Counted from the stretch's first letter, positions 1 through 8,934 are shown. The stretch is DNA of 44,568 nt from Tannerella sp. (GCA_031285685.1 JAITVS010000371.1:1-44568), one strand, 5' to 3'. The notes: a model not told the origin generated them from the letters alone. Translations and numbers: made by a program.

Positions 1-21
1 CTTGTTTGCTTTTCTATCCAT
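1..21 (-). CDS. Start of a leftward gene cut by the window edge (partial)
   Basis: Read on the minus strand, position 21 opens with ATG and seven codons (MDRKANK) run to the window edge without a stop. A well-formed Bacteroidota promoter lies directly upstream (26-57), which is the main reason to believe a gene starts here. The promoter's -7 element ends only four bases before the ATG, so the transcript would have almost no leader. Too little protein is visible to name a function. Confidence 0.35.
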
Positions 22-25
22 ACCG

Positions 26-57
26 CAAATATACTAATTAATCATTTGAATGCCAAA
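26..57 (-). promoter_or_regulatory. Bacteroidota sigma-ABfr promoter for the leftward edge gene
   Basis: On the minus strand TTTG (forward CAAA at 54-57) is followed after 20 nt by TATATTTG (forward 26-33), matching the Bacteroidota consensus TTTG-N19-21-TAnnTTTG. Transcription would begin within a few bases of the ATG at 21, giving a leaderless or nearly leaderless mRNA. Confidence 0.6.
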
Positions 58-156
58 TAATTGAATGTGTTTGTCCTGACTTTTGCGCTCGTTTTTTTAA
101 TCTGTTAAAGTAGAAATAATCAGCTTTCTGAGAACCTGAGTCGTTTTTGTATTGTT

Positions 157-1023
157 TTGCGGAAAGCGGAGACCGGCAAATATGCTGCTATCAGAGGTAG
201 TAATGACTTAAAACAATGGTATATTGTCAAACAGACGACTGAAGTATCAAGACCCGGACAACAGGCCGGAGACAATACGGAATTGTTGATTCTTGATTTT
301 CCGCAGGGAAATTACCGGTATTATGAAATAACATTATCAAGTAATCATAGTAGCCCTTTGGATATTATACAAGTCGGTAAAATAAAAAATTCGAATCTGT
401 ATGGTCATTTTGTGGAAATAAACCCGGGTAGGTTTATTCAGGAAGACAGTGACAATAATACATCTATACGCTTTCCGGATGTACAGCATACTTATTGCAT
501 AAGTAAAGTCGAATTCAACATCCGGAATAAGCCCGATTATTACCGTCAGGCAGTGCTGAGTGATTCAATTTCATACCTTAGGGAGTATTATTCTTTATCT
601 TCAAGGAAAGAAAATATATTTTTTACGGATGACTTTTATTTTTCTCCCAAAACATATGTTATTATAGAAAATCAACACAATCCTTCCTTGGTTATTCATT
701 CGATAAAAATATACGGATTATGTCGTTATGTTTGTATATATCTTGAAGCCGGTCGAAAATATAGATTTGTGTCAGACAGGCGTGATCCTGTTTCCGGGAA
801 GTATGATATTGAACATTTCCGGAATAACATACCTGCGGATTTGTCTGTTCTTCAGGTAAAAAACCAGCATGATTACGCCATATCGGAAGAAATCACTCCG
901 GAACGGAAACGGTCTTTGATAGAGCAGCCTGTATTTTTATGGAGCATTATTATTGTGGTAGGCGCTTTTCTTGTTTTTATCTGCGTCAGAATGATTGCTG
1001 AAATGAAAAAGAAACAATCTTAA
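157..1023 (+). pseudogene. DUF3999-like protein, 5'-truncated remnant
   Basis: The 288-residue frame resembles the C-terminal two thirds of DUF3999 proteins, envelope proteins of unknown function. The stretch AAIRGSNDLKQWYIVKQ is the type of discoidin-like segment seen in that family. One hydrophobic helix near residues 260-280 is followed by a short basic tail (KKKQS). Family members normally begin with a signal peptide and are well over 350 residues long; here the N-terminal part is absent. The frame is closed by TAA at 106-108, the only start is a TTG at 157 with no ribosome site, and no export signal is present. The space upstream is taken up by a divergent promoter, so the missing part does not lie in another frame. 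I infer a 5' deletion that left a remnant. Family assignment is from memory of the sequence pattern. Confidence 0.55.
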
Positions 1024-1070
1024 TTTAAATATACGACTTATGGTGAAAGCTTTTGATCCGGAGAACTTTT

Positions 1071-2060
1071 TTAAGATTCGGGTGTTTTCCGGGCCCAATA
1101 TAAGGATATGCTCAGACCGGAAATGATATGCCATATTCCCCACCAGGCTGTTACGAAAAGCATGCCTCCAATTTTCATTTCCTCCGGAAATATATTCGGA
1201 TTTAGAAGCAAAACAAGCCCTAATCCTGAGTTCTGAATGCCGGTTTCAATTGTGAATGTTCTGCGATTGCGATCCGGTTGTTTCAGTAATGTTGCGATAT
1301 TATAACCGGATAGGAATGCAATTGTATTGTGGATAAATACGATGATGAAAATATATTTTATATGTTGTACGAATAGTTGCCAATTGTTCGAAAACATGAT
1401 TACAACCAATGTTATGAAAAACAGAATGGATATGTATTGCAATATTTTTTTTGTTTTCAGCGATATGACCGGAAAATATCTTGAAAACAAAATTCCTGCT
1501 ATAATCGGTATGCCAATGATAATAATGACAGTCTGAAACATTTGTGAATATTCTATTTCTAACGGTTGCAGCATATCTTCGGCCATTTTATTGATAAAGT
1601 TTACGTATAATCCTCCCCACAGTTTGAAGTTGAATGGGGTCATAAATATGGCGAGTACAGTGGAAATAGCGGTTAATGTAACGGATAATTCGGAATTTCC
1701 TTTCGATAGGGATGTCATAAAATTTGAAATATTACCCCCGGGACATGCCGCTACCAGAATCATTCCCATGGCTACGGTCGGAGTTATTATCTTATTAAAA
1801 ATAATGACCAGAATGAAAGTGATCAAGGGCAGGAAAATAAATTGAAGGAATAATCCGATGATAATCGGTTTGGGAGACCGTATCAATGTCTTAAAATGGT
1901 CTATGTGCATCCCTAATGCTACCCCAAACATAATAAATGCCAATACGATGTTCAGCACAATATTTCCTGACTCGGAAAAATTGATTCTTATCGGATCTAA
2001 TTCTAGTAACGATTCATACATAACGGCTGCAAAGCTATTAATAACTGGAATGTTATCCAA
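1071..2060 (-). CDS. Bile acid:sodium symporter (BASS) family transporter
   Basis: This is a 329-residue inner-membrane protein with about nine or ten hydrophobic segments. Two BASS-family signatures are clear: ACPGGNISN near residue 105, and ETGIQNSGLGL near residue 280, which corresponds to the sodium-binding/crossover motif E-x-G-x-Q-N. Family members couple sodium entry to uptake of bile acids, pantoate, 2-keto acids or other organic anions. The bacterial substrate cannot be told from sequence, and the gene should not be read as proof of bile acid transport. The start at 2060 gives a hydrophilic N-terminus of about 30 residues before the first helix; an internal ATG (MYESLLELD) is an alternative. 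It is divergent from the RSH gene, and a perfect inverted repeat lies 31 bases upstream of the start codon. It converges on the DUF3999 remnant. Confidence 0.88.
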   Translation of the reverse strand: MDNIPVINSFAAVMYESLLELDPIRINFSESGNIVLNIVLAFIMFGVALGMHIDHFKTLIRSPKPIIIGLFLQFIFLPLITFILVIIFNKIITPTVAMGMILVAACPGGNISNFMTSLSKGNSELSVTLTAISTVLAIFMTPFNFKLWGGLYVNFINKMAEDMLQPLEIEYSQMFQTVIIIIGIPIIAGILFSRYFPVISLKTKKILQYISILFFITLVVIMFSNNWQLFVQHIKYIFIIVFIHNTIAFLSGYNIATLLKQPDRNRRTFTIETGIQNSGLGLVLLLNPNIFPEEMKIGGMLFVTAWWGIWHIISGLSISLYWARKTPES

Positions 2061-2090
2061 ATCCGGAAGAAATTTAAACTTGTTTGTTTA

Positions 2091-2116
2091 AAACTACCCT
2101 ATAAGTAGGGTAGTTT
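2091..2116. promoter_or_regulatory. Perfect inverted repeat, candidate operator
   Basis: AAACTACCCTA and TAGGGTAGTTT form perfect 11-base arms around the loop TAAG. The site lies between the divergent transporter (start 2060, minus) and RSH (start 2340, plus) genes, close to the transporter start. A terminator makes little sense between divergent starts, so I favour a dimeric repressor site or a hairpin in the transporter leader. No regulator for it is encoded next to it. Confidence 0.5.
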
Positions 2117-2339
2117 TATGGAAAAAGATGTTTTATTTTTGACGTATTCTTTAGATAAAGGAGAATAAGGCAGAAAATTGTTTGTAAATTTTGCGTATAT
2201 TTATAAAAAATTATTCATAACTTCGTAGCTAATTTATAAAATCACTCAAAATTTATTGTTTTATACATTTTATAAACAATTATTCACCAGAATGAAAAGG
2301 TTATAGTTGTTTGATGTTCATATTATTATACTTATTACT

Positions 2340-4211
2340 ATGGATGCTTTTGATAGACAGATCAGGAAACAGGTCTCTTCCCTTTTCAAATCAATAGAGG
2401 GTAGGATGACACCGGAAGAAATGAAACGTATTAAGACTGCCTACAGGTTTGCCCGCATGGCCCATAAAACGCAGGTTCGGCAGGCAGGCGGCCCTTATAT
2501 TATTCATCCGATAGCTGTAGCCCGTATTATCGGTGAAGAGTTACAATTGGGGGCAAATTCGATTATTGCAGCGTTTCTACATGATGTGGTGGAAGATACT
2601 CCTTATACTGTCGAGGATATCAGGAAACGGTTTGGAGATGATGTTGCTTTTCTGGTACGTGTGGTGACAAAGGAAAAAAAGGAACATTACGAAATGTCCA
2701 AACAACTGGATAATTTCAAGCAGATGCTTGACTCGGTTCAGTACGATATACGTGCCATACTCATCAAACTGGCGGACCGGCTTCATAACATGCGCACATT
2801 AAGTAGCATGCATGCTAACAAACAGATGAAAATTGCCGGAGAAACGGATTATTTTTATGCACCTCTGGCAAACAGACTCGGATTGTATGATATTAAGACA
2901 GAATTGCAGAATCTTAGTTTACGCTACAGATGCCCTCAGGAATATGCAGCACTGGAAGAGGCTTTGAGAAAGGAAGAAGAAGAGAATTGTGAGCAACTGA
3001 AATCCTTTACAGACAGGATTCACAAATTGTTGTTGAAAAAAGGTATTTCCGCAAGGCTGGAAGTTAATTATAGGACTCCTTACAGTTTATGGCTCAGAAT
3101 GAAAAAATTTGGAATGGATTTTAAACATTTGGATAGCAAACGTGCCATATGGGTTATTTTTCCGGATGAGACTTCGCTTTCGGAGAAAAATAGATGCCTT
3201 CATATCTATTCATTACTGACGGATGTTTTCAAAGAAAAACCGCATAGTATATCAAACTATGTCGATAGTCCAAAGGAAAACGGTTATCAGAGTTTTCATA
3301 TAAAACTACTGAACGAACAGGGCGGATGGGAGGAAATTCATCTTTCTTCGGAGCGAATGGTTCGTAATTCCAGGCTTGGGTGTGTGGCTGATCGTACTGA
3401 TAGTAATATCGACAACTGGATTCATAAATTCAGATCCGTATTAAAAGACATCGCATTCCATATCCAGGAAGGAAGTTTTATTGAAAATGTTGTGTCTAAT
3501 TTTTATAATGATGACATCCGAGTTTTTACCCCGAAAGGGCATGGGATTATATTGCCGCAACGTGCTACCGCATTGGATTTTGCTTATGAGATCCATAGTT
3601 CGATTGGTGATCATGCTCAGTATGCGCGCATAAACGGTAAATTATGTTCCGTAAAAACGGTGTTGCGGCGTGGTGATTGTGTAGAAATAGGTGTTAATGA
3701 AAATACATCTCCGAAGCCTGATTGGTTGAATCATGTTCTGACCTATACGGCAAAGCATCATTTGCAGTCTCAGTTACGTAAAGTGAAAGTAATTCCTTAT
3801 CAACGTTGTTCGCATTGTCATCCGCTGCCGGGCGATGAGTTGATAGGTTTCCAATCAGGTGATAAAAGGATAACTATTCATAAGCGCAATTGTTATGAAG
3901 CTATTTCTCTCGCATCCAGGGCTGGCGATACTATTATAGATGTAGACTTTAAAGAGGATGTGGATATTCTTTATCCTGTGCGCGTAAATGTAAAAGCCGT
4001 TGACCGTTATCATTTACTTCGCGATCTGATAGATTGTATTACCGAAAAGCTTAACCTGTCTATATCGGGTTTAACAACAATTACTGTTGATGAAATTGTT
4101 GATTGTACGATTAATTTCTCGGTTCATTCAGCCCGGGAATTACAGGATATTGTTTCGTATCTTTATGTTGTGAAAGGGGTTGATGAAGTAAGAAGGCAGG
4201 AATTAAAATAA
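2340..4211 (+). CDS. RelA/SpoT-family (RSH) protein, hydrolase intact, synthetase degenerate
   Basis: This long RSH protein (623 residues) controls the alarmone (p)ppGpp. The N-terminal HD hydrolase is complete: IIHPIAVARII, then H81-D82 and E85-D86 in FLHDVVEDT, then LIKLADRLHNMRTL. The synthetase domain that follows has lost key residues. Where active enzymes have Asp and Arg (YDLLAVRVI) it reads LDSKRAIWVIF, with Ser266 and Trp271. Where they have EVQIRT it reads EIHLSS. NGYQSFH is retained. A TGS domain (about residues 390-455; VFTPKGHGIILPQRATALDFAYEIH) and a C-terminal ACT-like domain complete the layout. I infer a ppGpp hydrolase; Bacteroidota usually have a second RSH, not in this window. 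An upstream TTG (2307) would add 11 hydrophobic residues; the ATG at 2340 fits the family better. It converges with the TPR gene. Confidence 0.9.
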   Translation: MDAFDRQIRKQVSSLFKSIEGRMTPEEMKRIKTAYRFARMAHKTQVRQAGGPYIIHPIAVARIIGEELQLGANSIIAAFLHDVVEDTPYTVEDIRKRFGDDVAFLVRVVTKEKKEHYEMSKQLDNFKQMLDSVQYDIRAILIKLADRLHNMRTLSSMHANKQMKIAGETDYFYAPLANRLGLYDIKTELQNLSLRYRCPQEYAALEEALRKEEEENCEQLKSFTDRIHKLLLKKGISARLEVNYRTPYSLWLRMKKFGMDFKHLDSKRAIWVIFPDETSLSEKNRCLHIYSLLTDVFKEKPHSISNYVDSPKENGYQSFHIKLLNEQGGWEEIHLSSERMVRNSRLGCVADRTDSNIDNWIHKFRSVLKDIAFHIQEGSFIENVVSNFYNDDIRVFTPKGHGIILPQRATALDFAYEIHSSIGDHAQYARINGKLCSVKTVLRRGDCVEIGVNENTSPKPDWLNHVLTYTAKHHLQSQLRKVKVIPYQRCSHCHPLPGDELIGFQSGDKRITIHKRNCYEAISLASRAGDTIIDVDFKEDVDILYPVRVNVKAVDRYHLLRDLIDCITEKLNLSISGLTTITVDEIVDCTINFSVHSARELQDIVSYLYVVKGVDEVRRQELK

Positions 4212-4235
4212 GCTGATTATCAGCTTATTTTAATT
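4201..4235. terminator. Bidirectional terminator: perfect 35-bp palindrome holding both stop codons
   Basis: Positions 4201-4217 and 4219-4235 are exact reverse complements around one central T at 4218. The outer parts of the arms are A+T-rich, giving a run of T after the GCTGAT core in both directions, so the site can terminate transcripts from either side. The RSH stop (4209-4211) and the TPR stop (4230-4232, minus strand) both lie inside the arms. Confidence 0.8.
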
Positions 4236-7200
4236 CTTTTTTGATTTTTGAGAAGTTTTGCTTTGGGCTGCTTTTTCTTTTTGTGCGGCCTTTCTCGCTT
4301 TTTCTTTCTCTTTCTGAGCGGCTTTGCGTTGCTTATCTTTTTCTCTCAGAGCAGCTTTGCGCTCTTTTTCTTTTTGTTTACGGTCTTTCGCCTGTTGATT
4401 CAGACGTTCTTTGGTTGCTTTTTCTTTTTCTTTGCGTTGCAGTTCGCGTTCTTTCGCTTGTTGTTTTTTCAGTTCTTCGGCAGCTTTTTTCGCTTCTTCT
4501 TTGGATAAAGCTTTCTCTGTATCCTGTATGGCTTTCTCTTCTGCTTCACGTTTACGTATTTCCTGGAGTTGATCAAATGTCATTTCTCCATCAACCCTTT
4601 CAAGCGGTTTTTCTTTCTGAACGCTGTCTGCCGGCAACTCTTCTTCTGCCGCCAATTCTTTTGCTATGTCTATACTTTCTTCAATCTTTTTAAACTCATT
4701 TGTTTCTTTGATGCGTTTAGAGAGTTTTTTAAAGATATTGTCTCCTTTTGCTTTAGGACGTTCCTCTTCTTCCTCCAAAGATTTGGAAAGTTCATCTACG
4801 ATTTTTTGCTCCTCGGAAGTAAGTTCCTTCTTTTTCCCGGATGTTTTTTCTTTTTGTTTTTTCGCTCTATTCCTGACTGTTCTTTCCTTTTTCGATTCTA
4901 CTACAATCGTATCGTTTAATTCTTCTCTTGCTTTGGGTTGTTCAATTACAGGAACCGTTTCTTCGATTTTTTCCGGAATTACGTTTTCTTGATCGCTGAT
5001 AGGTCCGACTGATTGTTGAATGTCTTCTTTTTCTGTTTTTTCCTCTTCCTGATTTTGTTTAATCACTTGATCAGTTGCCGGTGAAACCTCCTTTTTATTT
5101 TCAGGGACAGAATCTTCTGTAGAAATTGCGGGCTCTGTTGACTGTCCGGAAGTTATTTCCTTTTCAGCCTGTTCATCTTCTACAGCCTTTTTGTCCGTAT
5201 CGACACGAACACGCCAGCGGTGAACAAGATCAGGCGCCTCTTCACCATAATTTTCGACAAAGAATCTCATATATTCTTCCAGTGTTTTTCCACGCATCAG
5301 GATGTCGTAATTTTCGTCGGATAACGGGAAGAATGTTACAACATCGTCAAATGCAGATGCATATCCGTTTTCTCCATATATCATGCGGTAATAATTAATT
5401 ATTTCACTTAGATTATCAAATCCGCTGATTGTAAATATTGTTAATGAACCGAGTTCTTCGAAACTGAGATCGAATCCTTTGACCCGGAAATTGGCAAAAT
5501 TGTATGCTGCTATAGCATATAATAATTGGTTACGATCAACACTTCCAGTTGTATAAATGAGTAACATTCTGTGCGGGGTTTCCTGTTCTGTAGAGAACAT
5601 ACGTGCAGAGTCTGCAAAAGCGACCAAACCATTATCGTTTAATCCGAAACGCAGATCCCATGTCATTGTAGAGAAACTTCCCTGCATCAATTTGCGCCCG
5701 CGAAGCAAGCCTTTCAACATTTCATTGGCTAATTCAGTAACATCAGCATTAGGATATTTTTCGGTTAATGTAGTTAATGCTTCTTGAAAACCTTCGGCAT
5801 CACCGGACTGTACATAGGTAAGTGCGTTCAGAAACATAAATTTAGGCATTAACTTGGCAAGTGGATATTTTGCGCTGAATTCCAGATAATTACGACGTAC
5901 GGTAGAGGTGTCTTCTGCAAGATAGCTTTCATAAGTCATCTCGTACAGTGAATCCTGGACGGTGTCCATCATGCGTATGTTATATTCGTAGTCGGGATCG
6001 GAAATTGCTATCGTGTAATCGGTTCCTGGAAATTCTGCAAGCAATCTGTTTTTATATTTTTCAGCAAGCGTCGTATCTTTATAACGTAAGGCCATTAGGT
6101 ATATCTGATAATAGTAGTCAAGACGGTATGAGTTTTCGGGGAAACGACGTTCGAGTTCTTCAAATGTTTCAACCGACAAATCCATATCTTCGAGTTTGTC
6201 CTTGTAAATCATTCCCATATTAAATAGCCCGTCTTCTATAATGATATCGGAAGCCTCAATATCGTCTTCCGTAAGTGGTATTTGTTGTAGATAATATTCA
6301 CGGGATTTAGGATCTGATGCGAGTGCGTCCTGTACAGCCTGTAGCGAGTCGGCTTGCGCGATCATTTCTTCTGATATCTCCTCGGTGGTAGTTTCACCGG
6401 CTTCTTCTTCATCTTCTGTTTGCAGCAGAGTTACTTTTTTATTTCTTCTGCGCCAGTTGTCTTCCAGTGTTCTTTTCCCCCATTTATTCTGGAATTGTGT
6501 TTTTCCCTGAGCCACAACTTGTGGATTATAAAAATAGAAAGAGCTGCCTCCGGCTCCCGTCGGCATTGTCGGCATTGTTATATTGTTCCTTTGATTGAAA
6601 TTCGAACCTATCGAGGCCTGGTTGGCCAGGTATTCTTCTTTCTGAGCTTCTTCCTCAGCCTTTTTTTCTTCTTCAATGATCTGTGCTATAATTTTATCGA
6701 TAACTTCAAGACGTTCTTTTTCAGGCATGCGGGCAAGTTCCTGCAGACTATCCTGTAAATGAACGGCTTCATAGTGAACGACCAGCTCATCAAGCGTTTC
6801 CGACAGACGCGCTACACGGTCATAATCTTTATATTCTTTTTGTAAGCCTGCAAGCGCACCACTAAAACATGGCTGCGCCTTAAGGTAGTCTTTCTGTGTG
6901 AAATAAATGTCACCGAGACGGATTTGGCATATTGCTTTATCCATTCCGTTTTGTGTGCTTTTTTCAATGCCTTCGGCATAACTTTCAATCGCTTTGGTTG
7001 TATCTAGCTGAGTCATGTAGACATTTCCCATTGCATAATATACCTGATCCAGAAAGTCTTTATTTTTGTCGCTTTTGGACATACGGCGCAGCATCTTTAG
7101 GACTTTCTCATAATTTCCTCCGGGGAAAACTTCTGTCTGACGTATGCGTGATGCAAATTCTATTTCGTAAGGAGGGTTTGATGAGGCCACTTTTCCGAAT

Positions 7201-8018
7201 GTCTGGTAGGCGAGTTCATTTTGATCATTATTCATGTAAAGCTGCCCAAGCAGATAACGCATACGCGAACGTTGACGTTTATTTTTTTCTGATTTAATAG
7301 AGCTTTGAAGATAGGGTATTGCTTTTTCCGTTTGTTCGCTTCTTATCAGGTAATCGGCATACATACGGTCATAGTTCTTTTGTAGTTTTGGTGGTACACC
7401 TGTTTCATTCAGTTTTCTCAGGATGTTATTTGTTTCGTAAAACCATTCCATTTCTGTATAGCACCGTGCCTGCCAGATGCGTGCTTCGGCTACAAGTTCT
7501 TCATTTGTAGCAAAATGCCGTGTTATATAGGAATAAGTAACGGCTGCCGTCAGAAAATCTCCATTATAAAAATGACTTTCAGCAATAAGCAGCCAGCAAT
7601 ACTTCATGAATGGGTTAAATTCTTCCTGTGCCTGAAGTTTTATTTGTTTGGGATCACTTTGCCAACCGGGTTTGCGGGGTGGTTTTTCTTTTATGGAGTG
7701 TAGCTTTATTGCTTTGTTGCCTTTTTCGATGCCACGATCGAAAGGGCCACCCGTAGTACTTTTTTCTTCTTTATAAATGCCGCTTATCGGATACATGTAA
7801 ATTTGTTCCGTATAGTTTTCTTTGTATCCTTCATTCATCGATTTCAAGGCTTCATCAAATGATGTTTTTCCGTTGAAATGAATGTTATACCGGGAATTCA
7901 GCGAATGATAAAAACGACTTGGCGCGGTGTTTTTTCTGGCACCGCATGAACCAAATGCAACGATAATTATTACCGTTGCTCCCAATATATAAAGTCTTTT
8001 CTTTATTTCTGTGCTCAT
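4230..8018 (-). CDS. PorW/SprE-like TPR lipoprotein with long charged C-terminal tail
   Basis: A 1262-residue lipoprotein: a basic N-terminus, a hydrophobic helix and the lipobox FGSC put the lipidated Cys at residue 25. The start of the mature protein (FYHSLNSRYNIHFNGKTSFDEALK, shown in part) and the following TPR-type helical pairs resemble the PorW/SprE family, which supports type IX secretion and gliding in other Bacteroidota. TPR-like repeats appear at about residues 140-440 and again at 600-760. A Gly/Asn-rich linker lies near residue 480. From about residue 990 to the end the protein is an extreme Lys/Glu/Arg/Ala/Gln-rich sequence, including near-repeats of RKAAQKEKEKA, probably a long single helix or coiled coil. 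Known PorW/SprE proteins are clearly shorter. No other type IX secretion gene is present here, so the role is uncertain. It follows the permease on the same strand after 84 bases. Confidence 0.7.
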   Translation of the reverse strand: MSTEIKKRLYILGATVIIIVAFGSCGARKNTAPSRFYHSLNSRYNIHFNGKTSFDEALKSMNEGYKENYTEQIYMYPISGIYKEEKSTTGGPFDRGIEKGNKAIKLHSIKEKPPRKPGWQSDPKQIKLQAQEEFNPFMKYCWLLIAESHFYNGDFLTAAVTYSYITRHFATNEELVAEARIWQARCYTEMEWFYETNNILRKLNETGVPPKLQKNYDRMYADYLIRSEQTEKAIPYLQSSIKSEKNKRQRSRMRYLLGQLYMNNDQNELAYQTFGKVASSNPPYEIEFASRIRQTEVFPGGNYEKVLKMLRRMSKSDKNKDFLDQVYYAMGNVYMTQLDTTKAIESYAEGIEKSTQNGMDKAICQIRLGDIYFTQKDYLKAQPCFSGALAGLQKEYKDYDRVARLSETLDELVVHYEAVHLQDSLQELARMPEKERLEVIDKIIAQIIEEEKKAEEEAQKEEYLANQASIGSNFNQRNNITMPTMPTGAGGSSFYFYNPQVVAQGKTQFQNKWGKRTLEDNWRRRNKKVTLLQTEDEEEAGETTTEEISEEMIAQADSLQAVQDALASDPKSREYYLQQIPLTEDDIEASDIIIEDGLFNMGMIYKDKLEDMDLSVETFEELERRFPENSYRLDYYYQIYLMALRYKDTTLAEKYKNRLLAEFPGTDYTIAISDPDYEYNIRMMDTVQDSLYEMTYESYLAEDTSTVRRNYLEFSAKYPLAKLMPKFMFLNALTYVQSGDAEGFQEALTTLTEKYPNADVTELANEMLKGLLRGRKLMQGSFSTMTWDLRFGLNDNGLVAFADSARMFSTEQETPHRMLLIYTTGSVDRNQLLYAIAAYNFANFRVKGFDLSFEELGSLTIFTISGFDNLSEIINYYRMIYGENGYASAFDDVVTFFPLSDENYDILMRGKTLEEYMRFFVENYGEEAPDLVHRWRVRVDTDKKAVEDEQAEKEITSGQSTEPAISTEDSVPENKKEVSPATDQVIKQNQEEEKTEKEDIQQSVGPISDQENVIPEKIEETVPVIEQPKAREELNDTIVVESKKERTVRNRAKKQKEKTSGKKKELTSEEQKIVDELSKSLEEEEERPKAKGDNIFKKLSKRIKETNEFKKIEESIDIAKELAAEEELPADSVQKEKPLERVDGEMTFDQLQEIRKREAEEKAIQDTEKALSKEEAKKAAEELKKQQAKERELQRKEKEKATKERLNQQAKDRKQKEKERKAALREKDKQRKAAQKEKEKARKAAQKEKAAQSKTSQKSKKN

Positions 8019-8102
8019 AAATTAAAGATACACACTAGCTATAAAATAACTGAAAAAACAGTATATTATTGCATTATTTAAAAAAATTAGTGATGCGGCT
8101 GA

Positions 8103-8924
8103 TTAATGCTCGCAGATAATAAGGATACTCTGAATAGCTTTGGCAATCAGAAACAGGGTAATAAGAACAAGAATAATAAATGCTCCGGATGGAATGTTGA
8201 AAAAGTAGGATAAGAATAATCCGGAAACACATCCGATAAATCCCAGAATGCAACTTATTATGGTTATTTTGTTGTAATTTGAAGTGAACATATTGGCTGT
8301 CATCTGGGGGATCGTTACAAGACTCATCAACAGCATGATGCCGATCAGGCGAATAGACAGGACGATGGTTGCTGCGATAAAGAGCATCATCATATATTCA
8401 ACAAACCGTACGGGTAGCCCTTGCGTACGCGCGAAATCACGGTCGAAAGCGGTGTACACAATAATCCTTTTCCCCAGCAGGTAGACGCTGATAAGGACTA
8501 CTGACAATATAAACATCCAGAGAATATCGGTCTTTGATACAGTCAGGATATTTCCGAAAAGATAGGCGGAAAGATTGGGTGTATAACCGGGCGTGAGAAA
8601 TATAAAGATTACCCCGATTGCCATGCCGAGCGACCAGATAGCGGCGATGACTGAGTCTTCGCGAATCCGTTTATAGTCGCCTGAATGACTTAAATATTCC
8701 ACCCCGAAAGCCGATAAAACAGCAAAACCAAGCGCCGACAATACCGGGTCGATCCCCAGATAAAACCCGATCCCCAGTCCGCCGAACGACGCGTGTGTAA
8801 TCCCTCCGCTGATAAACACGATCCTGCGGGAAACGATATACGTCCCTACAATTCCACATGCTATAGCTATCAGCAGGCTTGCCCAAAGGGCATTTTGGAA
8901 AAATGTATATTGTAAGATATCCAT
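8103..8924 (-). CDS. Metal-type ABC transporter permease (ABC-3 / ZnuB-MntB family)
   Basis: This is a 273-residue polytopic membrane protein with about eight or nine hydrophobic segments. The pattern GTYIVSRRIVFISGGITHASFGGLGIGFYLG near the N-terminus (shown in part: ISGGITHASFGG) is the ABC-3 permease signature found in zinc, manganese and iron uptake systems. RLIGIMLLMSLVTIPQMTA is the conserved helix towards the C-terminus. I chose the ATG at 8924 (MDILQYTFFQ): the longer frame from 8963 would add 13 polar residues and overlap the upstream gene. That gene ends 11 bases before this start, so the two are very likely co-transcribed. Neither the ATPase nor the metal-binding lipoprotein is in the window, so the permease must work with partners encoded elsewhere. 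The metal cannot be told. Confidence 0.88.
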   Translation of the reverse strand: MDILQYTFFQNALWASLLIAIACGIVGTYIVSRRIVFISGGITHASFGGLGIGFYLGIDPVLSALGFAVLSAFGVEYLSHSGDYKRIREDSVIAAIWSLGMAIGVIFIFLTPGYTPNLSAYLFGNILTVSKTDILWMFILSVVLISVYLLGKRIIVYTAFDRDFARTQGLPVRFVEYMMMLFIAATIVLSIRLIGIMLLMSLVTIPQMTANMFTSNYNKITIISCILGFIGCVSGLFLSYFFNIPSGAFIILVLITLFLIAKAIQSILIICEH

Positions 8925-8934
8925 ATTTTTTTGT

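Noticed and set aside
4241-4992. Several plus-strand hydrophobic frames (Phe/Leu/Ser-rich) that look like membrane proteins
   Set aside because: They are the complement of the Lys/Glu-rich tail of the TPR lipoprotein; AAA/GAA-rich coding strands always give Phe/Ser/Leu-rich shadows.
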